Shown here one piece after another: positions 22,780 through 33,414 of a DNA stretch of 64,000 bases; the stretch's first letter is position 1; every line of letters starts with the position of its first letter. A program made the translations under genes and the position numbers. The notes beneath the pieces were generated by a model. That model searched no databases. It was not told the origin of the DNA and saw only the letters and a program-made list of their open reading frames with translations. This stretch comes from Pardosa pseudoannulata (lineage: Eukaryota; Arthropoda; Arachnida; Araneae; Lycosidae): positions 102,653,922 through 102,717,921 of the forward strand of contig CM063503.1 in assembly GCA_032207245.1 (NCBI GenBank), written 5' to 3'.

Positions 22780-24370
22780 CTGCGAAATATGAAAAATCCT
22801 ACTTTCAGTATATTTTTTTTATCATATTTAACATAGTCATGTCTACTTTAAATTAGATTGTGCAAAGTCTAACGCATATAAAAGGGCCACATAAAGCATT
22901 TTTACTATAGATTTTTAAATAAATGTACTTTTCCCACATATAAACTTTTTCAGTTACAAGTCTACTCGTATAAGACTTTATATAAAAAAATATGCATTTC
23001 ACATATAAAAATATATTTCTATCTAAAATAAAACTATAAGTCTAGCATTAGCTATGAAAAGACTTTATAAAACATTTCATAAAATATTTTACTACATAGT
23101 TTAAATAAATAGGCATTTCCCACATATAAACATTTATCTGATAAAAATCTATCCCCTAAAAGACTTCATATAAAAATAAATATACATTTCACATAGAAAC
23201 ATACATTTCTATCTAAAATTAGACTAAAAGTCTAGCGTTAGTGCTGAAAAGACTTTATAAAACATTTCATAAAATTTTTTACTACATAGTTTAAATAAAT
23301 AGGCATTTACCACATATAAACATTTATCTGATAAAAATCTATCCCCTAAAAGACTTCATATAAAAATAAATATACATTTCACACAGAAACATACATTTCT
23401 ATTTAAAAATCAGATTATAAGTCTAGCGTTAGTGCTGAAAAGACTTTCTGAAGCATTTCATAAAATTTTTTACTATATAGTTTAAATAAATAAGCATTTC
23501 CCAACATATAAACATTTTAAAGTCGATCATCTAAAACTCTATCCCCTAAAAGACTTTATATAAAAAATAAGTATACATTTCACACAGAAACATGCATTTC
23601 TATTTAAAATCAGATTATAAGTCTAGCGTTAGTGCTGAAAAGACTTTCTGAAGCATTTCACAAAGCCTCTTAATTTTTTAACATACATTTCTTAAAATCT
23701 CTTACTATATAGTTTAAATAAGCATTTCACACATATAAACAATTTAAAGTCGATCATCTAAAACTCTACATATAAATGAATATACATTTCACACAGAAAC
23801 ATGCATTTCTATTTAAAATCAGATTATAAGTCTAGCGTTAGCGCTGAAAAGACTTTATAAAACATTTCATATAATCTCTAAATATATATAATTATAACAA
23901 ATAAATATTTCACACATATAAATCGTTTTTAAAAGGAATATAAAGTCTAGAGCTGAAAAGACTAAGTAAAAACATTTCTTAAAATCTCTTACTATATAGT
24001 TTAAATAAATAAGCATTTCCCACATATAAACTTTTTTCAGTTAGAATTCTGCCCTTATAAGACTTTATATAAAAAATAAGTATACATTTCACACAGAAAC
24101 ATGCATTTCTATTTAAAATCAGATTATAAGTCTAGCGTTAGCGCTGAAAAGACTTTATAAAACATTTCACATAATCTCTAAATATATAATTATAATAAAT
24201 ATTTCACACATATAAATCGTTTTTAACAACTTTTTAAAAGGAATATGAAGTCTAGCGCTGAAAAGACTAAGTAAAAACATTTCGTTTTCAACACCTTTTA
24301 AAAGTCCAGCGTTAGCGCTGAAAAGACTTTATGTGCAAACACATATATGATTAGAATAAAATGTACTCAC
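22780..24370 (-). repeat. polB intron 2, filled by a hairpin-bearing tandem array
   Basis: The 1,591-bp intron (donor 'gtgagt' at 24,370, acceptor 'ttcgcag' at 22,780) contains about nine diverged units of 60-205 bp. Each keeps the hairpin 'aagtctagcg' ttag 'cgctgaaaagactt' or a variant, at about 23,039, 23,229, 23,417, 23,620, 23,827, 23,945, 24,127, 24,248 and 24,305. Units also share 'acatttcacacagaaacat' and 'tttaaataaataagcattt'. Confidence 0.88.
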
Positions 24371-24529
24371 AATGGGTGGGCTCGATGTTTCCCCTGAAAC
24401 ATCAGCCGTTCTTGCAGGGCAATTTTGCCCTCTTCCAGAAGGACCTGCGGCTGGTTCCACTAAAGGATGGGCCTGCATTTCACCGGAGAGGGTGGCAAAT
24501 TCCATTTGGGGAATGCCGAAATCAATGAA
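24371..24529 (-). CDS. polB exon 2 (53 codons)
   Basis: Bounded by the acceptor 'tttctttctag' and the donor 'gtgagt', with an open phase-0 frame that continues the flanking exons. It encodes a Gly/Pro/Ser-rich linker beginning FIDFGIPQMEFATLSGEM and including 'AAGPSGRGQNCPAR'; no domain is recognised. It probably provides a disordered N-terminal extension before the zinc fingers. Its acceptor and first 19 bases are duplicated 150 bp upstream. Confidence 0.82.
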
Positions 24530-24810
24530 CTAGAAAGAAAACAATTTGTAAAATATATTTTTCTAAATGTTTGGAAAAAAATACCATTAGTAATAATAAG
24601 TCATTAATTCTTATACTTATTTAAAGTAAATATATTTCCAAAGTACATTCACACTTAATTGAATGCCGAAATCAATGAACTAGAAAGAAAACAATTTGTA
24701 AAATATATTTTTCTAAATGTTTGGAAAAAAATACCATTAGTAATAATAAGTCATTAATTCTTATACTTATTTAAAGTAAATATATTTCCAAAGTACATTC
24801 ACACTTAATT
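24511..24810 (-). repeat. 150-bp tandem duplication including the exon 2 acceptor
   Basis: The 150 bp from 24,511 ('gaatgccgaaatcaatgaac') are repeated essentially unchanged from 24,661. The copied part contains the acceptor, polypyrimidine tract and exon start, so two identical acceptors lie in the intron. Partial further repeats of 'tttaaagtaaatatatttc' continue to about 24,890. Confidence 0.93.
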
Positions 24811-24965
24811 TAAAGTAAATATATTTCTAAAATACATTCACACTTAATTTAAAGTAAATATATTTCCAAAGCACGTTCACACTTAAAGTATCTAAAATAT
24901 ATTTCTACTGTAATCAGTTTAAAAATAAATCTGTTAAGAGGAAAAAATTTTAAAATAATACTTAC

Positions 24966-25004
24966 ATTAGTTTCATTGGTGGAAGAACCTGCAGCAGTAT
25001 TCAT
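24966..25004 (-). CDS. polB exon 1 with start codon (13 codons)
   Basis: ATG at 25,004-25,002 opens a 13-codon frame (MNTAAGSSTNETN) ending at a consensus donor 'gtaagtatt'. Phase 0 matches exon 2. The start is supported by a TATA-like 'tttataagc' about 100 bp upstream and by stops beyond it. Very short first coding exons are hard to prove from sequence alone. Confidence 0.7.
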
Positions 25005-25089
25005 AGTTCCAGTTAGTAAAAAATAGTAGTAAATTAGAGAGCAGTACTAGAAGCCGTAGCAAAATTCAAAGTACGAATGATCTAAACCT

Positions 25090-25128
25090 CTTCGACTTCT
25101 GCTTATAAAGGGACCCAGTAAGTCGAAG
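25090..25128 (-). promoter_or_regulatory. Putative polB core promoter inside a palindrome
   Basis: A TATA-like 'ctttataagc' (minus strand, about 25,103-25,113) lies between perfect 9-bp inverted arms, 'cttcgactt' (25,090-25,098) and 'aagtcgaag' (25,120-25,128), about 90 bp before the start codon. Farther upstream, 'agtggtcacattcctctta' occurs twice (about 25,299 and 25,421). The promoter role is inferred. Confidence 0.5.
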
Positions 25129-25637
25129 TTGTAGTAGATAATTTTTAGTCACATCAGTTAAGAAACAATAAAATAAACATCTCAACTTGCAACATCAAGG
25201 GTTGAAACAACTCAACATGTTTACAAATTCTGCATCGTCATGTAGACATATGAAACATCAGAGATTATCTCTATGACCTCCTAGATAGTATTGATAAAAG
25301 TGGTCACATTCCTCTTAGTTTCAGTTCCGAAGAAACGTGACAGGTACTACTCTTTCTCATGTGACTGATAAGGGCTATTAGTCCATTCTGACCAGTACTG
25401 ATAAAAGCATAGAACATAGAAAGTGGTCACATTCCTCTTATATCTGTATTAGTTCCAAACTTTATTATTTAGGATTTGTAAAATCAATCTTTATTTTTAT
25501 AAATTTAATTTTAACTCATTTTATTTTTTGAACTTATCGCATATTAGGTTATTTCATAGAAGTTAAAAAATATTTAAGTGTGTGTAATAGATAGAAACAA
25601 GAAAACGGAATACATTATGAAAAAAAAAATATTTTAT

Positions 25638-26267
25638 TTAGTAAGGTTCCCATTTTACATTTTTCATCTTAATTTCAGATGAACGTTTAGACGGAGTAAG
25701 GTCAGTAAAACTTAAATATCTGTTTTTCAGAAAATGTTTAGGTACATTCATTTCATACAAAGTGTTTAAAAATTCCTTTTGAGCTTTCACAGGTTTCTTT
25801 TTGTTTGTGAAAAGCAAATGGAATAAGTCTGCAATATTAGAATTTTCCATTTTTTTATTTCGAATAGATATTTCTCCTTTTTCATTCCAACTTAGCATAT
25901 GGGGGTGTTCCTTCACAATCTGGAGTAAATGACTTGCTTGTTTCTGCCTATTTTGAGGGACTGTGTTTAAAATCAGAGAGTCATATTCTTGTTTCTTAAT
26001 GCTCATAGAAGACTCATTTTCTTCATCGGGTGAAATATTTGCAGGTTCTGCAGAGTCTTCATTCTTCTTCCAGGGTAAGTTAAAATTTTCTAATTTCATT
26101 TTTCTTTGTAAAATTTCATAATATTTTTGTACTTTTTCTTATTCATCCAGAGAACTTTTTAAAATTTTAGTCATTTCCACATCCAAATCAGACATGTGTT
26201 TTTCCACTGGAGTGTGTTTAGAAACTTGATCATAAGGGACAAGTGCGAATTTCTTAGCGAGTTCCAT
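25638..26267 (-). pseudogene. Small companion gene of the Maverick, one premature stop
   Basis: From ATG at 26,267-26,265 one frame runs 209 codons to TAA at 25,640-25,638, interrupted only by TAA at 26,141-26,139 (codon 43). It begins 'MELAKKFALVPYDQVSKHTP'; after the stop come 'EKVQKYYEILQRKMKLENFN' and the C-terminal 'HMLSWNEKGEIS' and 'ADLFHLLFTNKK' regions. Charged and soluble, with no membrane segment. I recall similar proteins (KFALVP-type start, SWNEKGE later) beside PolB or integrase genes in other animal elements, but know no function. The AATAAA signal overlaps the stop codon. It lies upstream of polB on the same strand, with its own TATA-like 'acttatacc' about 60 bp before the start. 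Confidence 0.8.
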
Positions 26268-28544
26268 GTATGAGACTTGAAATAACGCTCAATGCAGATG
26301 GTATAAGTACGCTAAGAAACCCACCAACTTTCTGTACAATTAATTTACTATTCACAACTGAGATTATTGTTATGAAGTTTAGAATTCATGTTTTTCTCTA
26401 AATATACTTATATGTAAGAAATCTTAATTTATTTTACTAACATATTCTAATTCTCACAAGTTTAGTCTAGTTTATACTGTCGTCTTAAACCTAAAGTTAA
26501 AATTATCTGTTGAATTCTTTCAATTTACTGTCTAAATTCAATTTCATAAAAGAATAAATTTATGGTAATATCATTATCTTATTCAAAACTTTAAAAACTA
26601 TGAAATTAATACACCTTTAAAATTAATATGCATATGCCTCTTAAATAAATTCATGAAAATAAAGTTTTAATTCTTTTACTTTTTTATATTGCATTTTATA
26701 TTTAACTATTTATGTGTACAAGAATGAAAATATATTTCCTTCATTTAGCAACTGTGCAATATAAATATCATTTTAAACTGTAAGAATATCCACTATTAAA
26801 ATATTTAAAGATTTTTTTTTCTATAAATCATTTAGAAATTCACAGTTTAAATTTAATAAATTTTTAACGGACATAAATTTTTATATCTTATTTATATCGG
26901 AAATAGTGTGTACGTTTCACAGCTAACAAAACATATTTGCAACAATAACATCTCAGACAGTCAGAAGCTATTACAACCTTATAAACTTCCTCTTTTACAT
27001 GAATTTAACATAGTATGTTCCATATTTCTCAGTGGAATTTTCGTTATTCTTACGGATTTTACAACATTAGTATAATTTATTTCGCCTAACAGTGAGAGAA
27101 TGGTGGGGCGCTGCTTTTCAGTACCGGAGTTTGCGATTTCGAATATCACTTTTGACATAGAAATTCTGGATCGTTTGAAATTGACTTGTGCACATAGAGG
27201 GTAAAATTATTCCTTTCTCATTCACTATTTATAAATGAGTAAAGTAAAATTTGACAATTTAGAGAAACATTTTATAAAAATAATTTTAAACATCCTCTCA
27301 TTTATACTTTTATAAGATTTACATGCATGTATTTCTGTTGCATAGTAGGAAAGAATGTGTAAAACTAGTATGTTAGGATATTTTCTATACTTTTAGGAAA
27401 AAAACTGAGGAAAAAGAATTCTTTAATAAGAGGCTTAAAAAAGTATTAAAAATAATTCAGGTTATTTGAAATATCATTTTATTGCAATACCAATGGAAAA
27501 AAAATGATGTGTTCAAAGACAAGATTCAATATTAAAATATATCTTCCTATATAATTATATATATTCATGTATGAAGTTAATTTTTAATACCTACGCGTTA
27601 TCTGAACATATGAAAATATATATTCCTTTGTATTAGCTAAAGTATATAGTCTAAAATATAATTTTTAGTAATTTGTACTATAACATTATAATTGTTTTCT
27701 CCTGAATTAGTAAGTTCGATGGTTGTTTTACGACATTTTTGAGGTTTCTTGAAAATTATTTGTCACAGCATATACCTATAACTATAATTGTTACTTATAT
27801 TAAGAAAATTTACTTTCAACTTGAGTGTTGAGTGGCATTCTACAAGTTAACGATAAATATACTTGTGAATTTTTTTTATCTCGAGATTATTCTCTCGATT
27901 TTACTTATATTTCCAAATTCGCATATAATGGAAGGTATATATTACTTTATAGTATACTTCAATTGAATGTGCTAACTGATTGAATTTCTTCTATTCATAT
28001 CATGTATCAAAATTTTAACCTATAACATGATCAAAATGTTGCGCAGTTTTTTGGGTACTGAAATAGTTTACTAAAAGAGCCCTTAGATATAAGACGCTCG
28101 TTATTCAGGTGTTATCACATCGGAGATTAGCATTTAGATTTTTGTTTTCTTTAATAAAAGTTCTTGGATCAGAAATGTCTTACTTTAGGATACAGTGTAA
28201 ATACATGTAATATTAATAATAATAAAAAAAAATTTTTAAGTCTTTTGAAAATTAGAATGCTAATACTTTATAATCTATATAACAATTAACATTTTCTTCC
28301 AATATTAAAAAATAAATAGAGTGAAATATATATTGTCTATACTTAAATTATAGATGTATTTTCGTGAAGTAGGTAAATTGGATCATATTCCAGCTAATAG
28401 TTCTATGTGAATATCATTTATTTAAATGTAGCATATATACTATGTATGTATAAAAAAACACAGAAAATCTTTTCAAATCCCTGCAAAAGTATTCTAAGTT
28501 TGCAATATTATCTATTTCGACAGTAATATATTACTTAAAACATT
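26268..28544. other. AT-rich Maverick interior without genes
   Basis: About 2.3 kb of very AT-rich sequence. A decayed SINE family 1 fragment ('tggggcgctgcttttcagta', 'gtttgcgatttcgaat') lies near 27,100-27,200. I looked for integrase, ATPase and capsid motifs on both strands and saw none. Confidence 0.55.
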
Positions 28545-29142
28545 GACTTTATAAAGTCTGAAAATACAATAAAATGTACTTAGAATGTGAAAATTTATTT
28601 TCTAATATTAGCAGAAAGTTAATAAATAAGTATTTGAGTTTTAAAGAAATTCGCAACTTAAAAAAAAAAAGTTTTGAAAAGTAAAAATATCAATTTCTGT
28701 AACAAAATAAAATATATAACAATTCTAAATTTAAGAAAAAAAAATTTAAAAACTTTTCGCACAAAAATTTGTAACAGAGGATTTTGAAAGTTCTGTAATA
28801 AATAAAATGTTCTAAGCTAAAAAACTGAGTTAAAAGTTCTATCGACTTTACAAAGTCTGAAAATATAATGAAATGTACTTCGAATGGGAAAATTTATTTT
28901 CTAATATTAGCAGAAAATTAGTAAATAAGTATTTGAGTTTTAAAGAAATTTGCAACTTAAAAAAAAAAGTTTTGAAAAGTAAAAATATTAATTTCTGTAA
29001 CAAAATAAAATATATAACAAATCTAAATTTAAGAAAAAAAAATTTAAAAACTTTTCGCATAAAAATTTGTAATAGAGGATTTTGAAAGTTCTGTAATAAA
29101 TAAAATTTTCTAAACTAAAAACTTAATTAAAAGTTCTAAGTT
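28545..29142. repeat. 299-bp tandem duplication in the Maverick right half
   Basis: The unit starting 'gactttataaagtctgaaaa' at 28,545 repeats from 28,844 ('gactttacaaagtctgaaaa') with few differences. Each starts with a small hairpin (GACTTT with AAAGTC). The opposed ~70-codon frames at 28,848-29,085 are AT-rich by-products. Confidence 0.9.
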
Positions 29143-29149
29143 TAAACTA

Positions 29150-29797
29150 TTCTTTTCAACATCCACAAATGTTATAGTCTCGAAAATTCATCATTTACAT
29201 ATTTTATTGATATGAGTACATCCTGGTATGTTGGTGAAATATTTTGTTAGAAAATAAATATAAATTTACTACAAAAGGTAGCATTATCATGTCTGTAAAA
29301 GAAATTTAATCTAAATATTTTATTTAAAAGTGAAAGAAAGTGGTATTCATGTTTCGAAAATTCATGGCTTGCATTTTAACCCTCCCGCTTTCAAGTCTTT
29401 GTGGGTCAGTGGATAAGTCACTGGCTTTCCACCGCGGAGTTCCACGTTCGATTCCCGGTACCCTTATATTTTACAAAGATCGTACATCCCTCAACAGATG
29501 GCAGCACTACAAAATTCCAAATTAACTCATTTCAACAACAGGTGGCACCACTAAAATTTCAAGTCGTTGCCATACCGTTCCTAGAAACTTTCGAAAAAAT
29601 GAACCGTTGCCATTCCTTCCTATAGAAACTTCTAGTTTCGGTTTCACCCTCGTAAAAGGTTACGACAGGACCCCTACTACTCCACTCCACTCAACATAGA
29701 TAACGTTATCGTAGATAAGATAACGTTATCACCTACGTCACCCGTGACGTAGGGCTCCCGTGGCTCCGTGGGGCAGAACTCTTATTTTCTATCTACT
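29150..29797 (-). repeat. Right terminal inverted repeat of the Maverick, with an internal insertion
   Basis: Reverse complement of 16,746-17,225. The tRNA-like stretch lies at about 29,401-29,463 ('gtgggtcagtggataagt', B-box-like 'cgttcgattcccgg'). The innermost part is displaced: 'tagtctcgaaaattcat' at about 29,175-29,195 matches the left repeat, but ~150 bp of unrelated sequence separates it from the rest, flanked by copies of 'tcgaaaattcat'. Confidence 0.9.
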
Positions 29798-29803
29798 CTC
29801 GGG
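29798..29803 (+). repeat. Right 6-bp target site duplication (CTCGGG)
   Basis: Exact copy of 16,740-16,745, directly after the terminal CT of the Maverick. Confidence 0.93.
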
Positions 29804-30052
29804 GCGAATCGTCCTCTTTTCGACCTCATTTCCTACATTGTGCGGAGCCCCTATGATTAGTGCGTCAGTGGGAAATGCCACCTTTGCTCGCCCTAGTTCT
29901 GGCTTTGTTCCTGCAAAATGGTCACAAATTACAAAAGTAAGCGCTACAGCCTATAAAACGTGTAAATGTTTTTCACATTTTCCTACAAAATTGGTGAATA
30001 CTGTGGAAAGAGAAGTTCAGAAGGGTTCTATATTTATATTTATGTATATATA
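29804..30052. other. GC-richer flank and start of a ~170-bp repeat array
   Basis: 29,804-29,940 is clearly GC-richer than its surroundings and open on the plus strand, but matches no family I know. From about 29,940 the sequence ('gtaaatgtttttcacatttt', 'gtgaatactgtggaaagaga') belongs to the diverged repeat that resumes at 31,354. Confidence 0.45.
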
Positions 30053-31353
30053 CAGGGTGGCATAAAGAAACTTTGCCAACATCTGCAATTCTAGCGTTCG
30101 TTCCTGTTGGCCGATCGAAATGAGAATACAAATATAGTTATTCGGAGGTATACGCTCTAGATTCTGTGAATGGCAACACAATGGTACTCACTGTTACGGT
30201 TAATAATTACAGAAACTAGAAAATGTCGAATGGCAAAGCCTACTTTTTCTTTGTCGTATCGATATGTCCAAAAACGGACGTGTTATACATGCACAACAAA
30301 GAGTTCAGAAAAACCGGCTACTGAAACACGATCTGGGTACACGCAAAAAAATTTGCATAAGACAAAGGCAAGATACCAATTACAGAACGCCGTTCGCTAG
30401 ATATTCAGCTTGGGAAACCGATAAAATGCTAGACGGGTATGCGAAGTGGTCATTCGGGAACTTGCACATGCCGACGAAATAACTCACCCTGGGAAAGTTC
30501 GTGGTTATTTGATAAAAATGTATTATCAAAATGGGATGAAAGCCTTGGAAGCCTTGCGTGTGTATAGTCGAAATCATCACCAACGGCGTTGCCCTTGTAC
30601 TCAGAAAGCTCTGGGTGATTTAGTGCATAAATTCGAAGATACTGGCTGCACCTTTGATAAACCGCGTTTAAGACGAAGAGTTTCTGAGGACGTTATCATG
30701 GAAGTACATCAAACAGTGATTGCCGTCAGTTACTAGACACAGAGAAACCGCGAGAGGCACATTGAATGTATTAGATATTCCGAAGACAACGGTCCTCCAG
30801 CTACTGCGCTCGGTACTCCACGTTTCCCTACCTGTTCCAGCTAGTCCATTTGTTGGATCCCAGGGACCCATAACTACGTCTGGACTTCGATACGATATGA
30901 TGCTGATACAGACTGCTCACTTCACCTACTATGGACGAACGAGGCACGTTTCACTTTAAATAGCAACATTAACACCAAGAATTGTGTGCACTGACGTGTG
31001 CAGAGACGAATCTTCATACTGTTGCACCGTACCATTATTTGACACCAAAGTGACTGTGTGTTGCGGCATTACAACCACACATGTTCTCGGCTCCTTCTTT
31101 GAGGAGGTTACACAGACGGGCACTGTAACACGCTCTGTAACAGTATCTCGGTATACAGCCATGCTGTAAAATTACGTACCACCGGAATTGAGTAGGCGGA
31201 ATGCATTTAATGACATCTTTTGCATGCAAGAGGGGGGTACTTACACATATAGTGAGGCCTGTTAAAAGGGTCCTGGAACAGCATTTCGCATCCTCTCACG
31301 CCATTATAATTTTCCGTGCAAATGCTGGCAAAGTTTCTTTATGACCACTTTTT
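30053..31353 (+). mobile_element. Mariner/Tc1-superfamily element, degenerate
   Basis: About 1.3 kb with terminal inverted repeats: the left 'cataaagaaactttgccaac' and the right 'tggcaaagtttctttatgac' match over some 25 bp inside short imperfect ends, with TA at both sides. It is inserted in a tandem repeat array that continues on both sides. Confidence 0.88.
30440..31310 (+). pseudogene. Transposase relic with HTH and broken DDE core
   Basis: An N-terminal helix-turn-helix region reads from 'KVRGYLIKMYYQNGMKALEA' through 'KALGDLVHKFEDTGCTFDKP' (about 30,490-30,665). The first catalytic block appears as 'LLWTNEARFTLN' near 30,925-30,960, where an Asp would be expected at the Asn. After a frame change 'KVTVCCGITTTHVLGSFF' (about 31,045-31,105) and 'NYVPPELSRRNAFNDI' (about 31,170-31,220) follow. 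Several frame changes and stops make it non-functional. Confidence 0.82.
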
Positions 31354-32055
31354 TATATTAAATATATGCATATTTTTTTCGGTTTCGTTGGGTGTCGTAA
31401 TTTGGACTCGATACTGCAAAAATACGTGAAACCGTAAAACATGTAATTTTTTTCACTCTTTCTTACAAAATACTGAATATTAAACTGGAAGGGGAGTTGA
31501 CGAGGATTCAAAATATATAAAATCTTCAAATATAAGAATTTTCAGTTGGATCTATTGGTATCAGGGGTTATAGGCATCAGGACACAAAACTGGAAAATTT
31601 TTCCACTCTTGCCTGTAATATGAGTGGATTTTTTTCATATTTTCCTTGGATATTAATGAATATTTCAGGAAGAGGGTTTCACGATGATTTAAATATCTAA
31701 AATTGTAAAATATACTCGCATTTTTTTTCTGGTCCACCAGAGCCGCACCATGAACACAATGTTTTAAAAATATATGCCTTTTCCCTTAAAACGAGAATTT
31801 TTTTTAGTTTTTAGTGAGATATTGGTGTATATTTTGGAAAGACCAGTTTACGAGGACTCAAAATATATGTTTTTAACTATAAGGTTTTTTTTTTTTTAAT
31901 GTGTGTGTGTCTACTGGGTTGGGTCAAAATATGGACACAAAACTGGAGAAATACGCGAGACTGCCGATCAAACGAGTCATTTTTTTCACTTCTCCGAATG
32001 ATACTCATGAATATTTCGAAAAGTAGATTTCACGAGTATTCAGAGTATATAAAAT

Positions 32056-32092
<37 letters not shown>

Positions 32093-32136
32093 ATATAATA
32101 TATAAATATAGATTAGTATATATAATAATATATAAT

Positions 32137-32182
<46 letters not shown>

Positions 32183-32260
32183 TCATTTTTTCTGGTTTAT
32201 CGGTTGTCGCAATATAGACACCTTAAAATATACGCGCAGGCCCAGATTAAGCTCTCACTT
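31354..32260. repeat. Diverged tandem array, ~170-bp unit
   Basis: Landmarks such as 'atggacacaaaactgga' or variants, 'tttttttcac', 'gaatatttc' and 'cacgaggattcaaaatatat' recur about every 170 bp (near 31,390, 31,560, 31,730, 31,920 and 32,200). Two (TA)n patches (about 32,061-32,086 and 32,147-32,180) interrupt it. Confidence 0.7.
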
Positions 32261-33410
32261 TTATGGAAGTACCGCCGCATTTTGGGAGTCCTTACATTCG
32301 GGTGTAAATGCCCATTAAGATTTTGAGAACTTGCTTTCAGTCATTTGGTGCTCCCCCTTAATAATTTTAACATGTTTCTCGTGACTTTTCGGTAAACAGA
32401 CACTGCAGAAATAAAACTTTTATTTTTATATACACAGGGATGGATTATGGGATTGTTGACCTGTGTAATTTTCCCTTCTGGAAACCTGTTTTAGTGTACG
32501 TCATCAGTAACTATGTGAATGAAGATTTAGCTTTTTTTTTCTTTTAGCATAACCAACTCTGAGATCGGACTTTTGCGTGGTAAATTCGTTCTGTTGTGAG
32601 TGTTAGAGATTTTGGTTTTAATTATGATTATTAAAAACGATTTATATACATTTTAGATAGCATTTTTTCCAACGCTGCGGGAAATACAGGCACATATACC
32701 TTTATGCCAATACAAGGCTGAAAAGCTGTTACCCATTTAGCACCACCCGAGAAGCACGTGTTACTTAAGGTGCTACGGAGGTGAGTAACACTACCTCCGC
32801 TGGGTCCTTTAAGTGGATGTACTATATGTCTTTTTTTATTATTGCTATATGCATATTGTGAAATTTCTTATTAATTTGCGCATTCCACACCACTCGCTGA
32901 AATCAATATTCAAAGCTTTCATTAAAAACGTATAAACAATATCGCTTTGTTGGAAATAAAAAGAATCGAACATTATTAATAGGACAATTTGCTCTTGAAA
33001 TAGAATGAAATTCGAAGGAGTGACTCGCCTTCCTGTCTACTCAATGTGACGTTACTATCAAATACCGTGTGGCTGAGAGCGCGATCAATAAGTACGAGAA
33101 AACGGTTAGTGAGTGGAAGAATTCTAATCTTGGAGACAATCAAACAGAACATAGAGAATAGCAAAGCAAAAGCCTGTGACCTCACAATATTAATCAACAA
33201 AATAGAACAAAAAGTAAAATTACCTGTAAAAGATATTTTTACAGTTACAATATCTTGTAATATTAGTCTCGTTTTTTATAAGTTTTGGGATTTAATACAT
33301 TTTATTGCACTGTAAAAATTAAGATAACTTTTGAGTTATTTGTGATTGTATTTACGTAACAAATGGCATTAGCACAATTAAATAACATTCAGCAGTTGTT
33401 AAGAATATTT
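32261..33410. other. Spacer, nothing coding recognised
   Basis: Mostly AT-rich. A 52-bp region near 32,762-32,813 can form a long cruciform (see findings). Opposed frames at 32,976-33,315 do not resemble any family. Confidence 0.45.
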
Positions 33411-33414
33411 TATT

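Larger units (their letters stand above)
16746..29797 (-). mobile_element. Maverick/Polinton-type element, internally reduced
   Basis: The 13,052-bp unit starts 'agtagatagaaaat' and ends 'attttctatctact'; the termini are AG and CT and the flanks are a perfect CTCGGG duplication. Terminal inverted repeats reach about 450-480 bp inward with small indels. The only genes are a spliced polB and a small companion gene, both minus strand and both broken. No retroviral-type integrase, packaging ATPase, adenoviral-type protease or capsid gene can be seen; members of this group usually are 15-20 kb and carry those. The remainder is tandem repeats and AT-rich filler. Best read as a non-autonomous or decayed copy that was once mobilised. 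Confidence 0.93.

Noticed and set aside
28848..29085. Opposed 70-codon frames
   Set aside because: Lys/Phe-rich translations of the AT-rich 299-bp duplication; both strands equally open.
16746..29797. CRISPR-like arrays in the repeats
   Set aside because: Repeat units are long, spacers are not unique and the host is eukaryotic.
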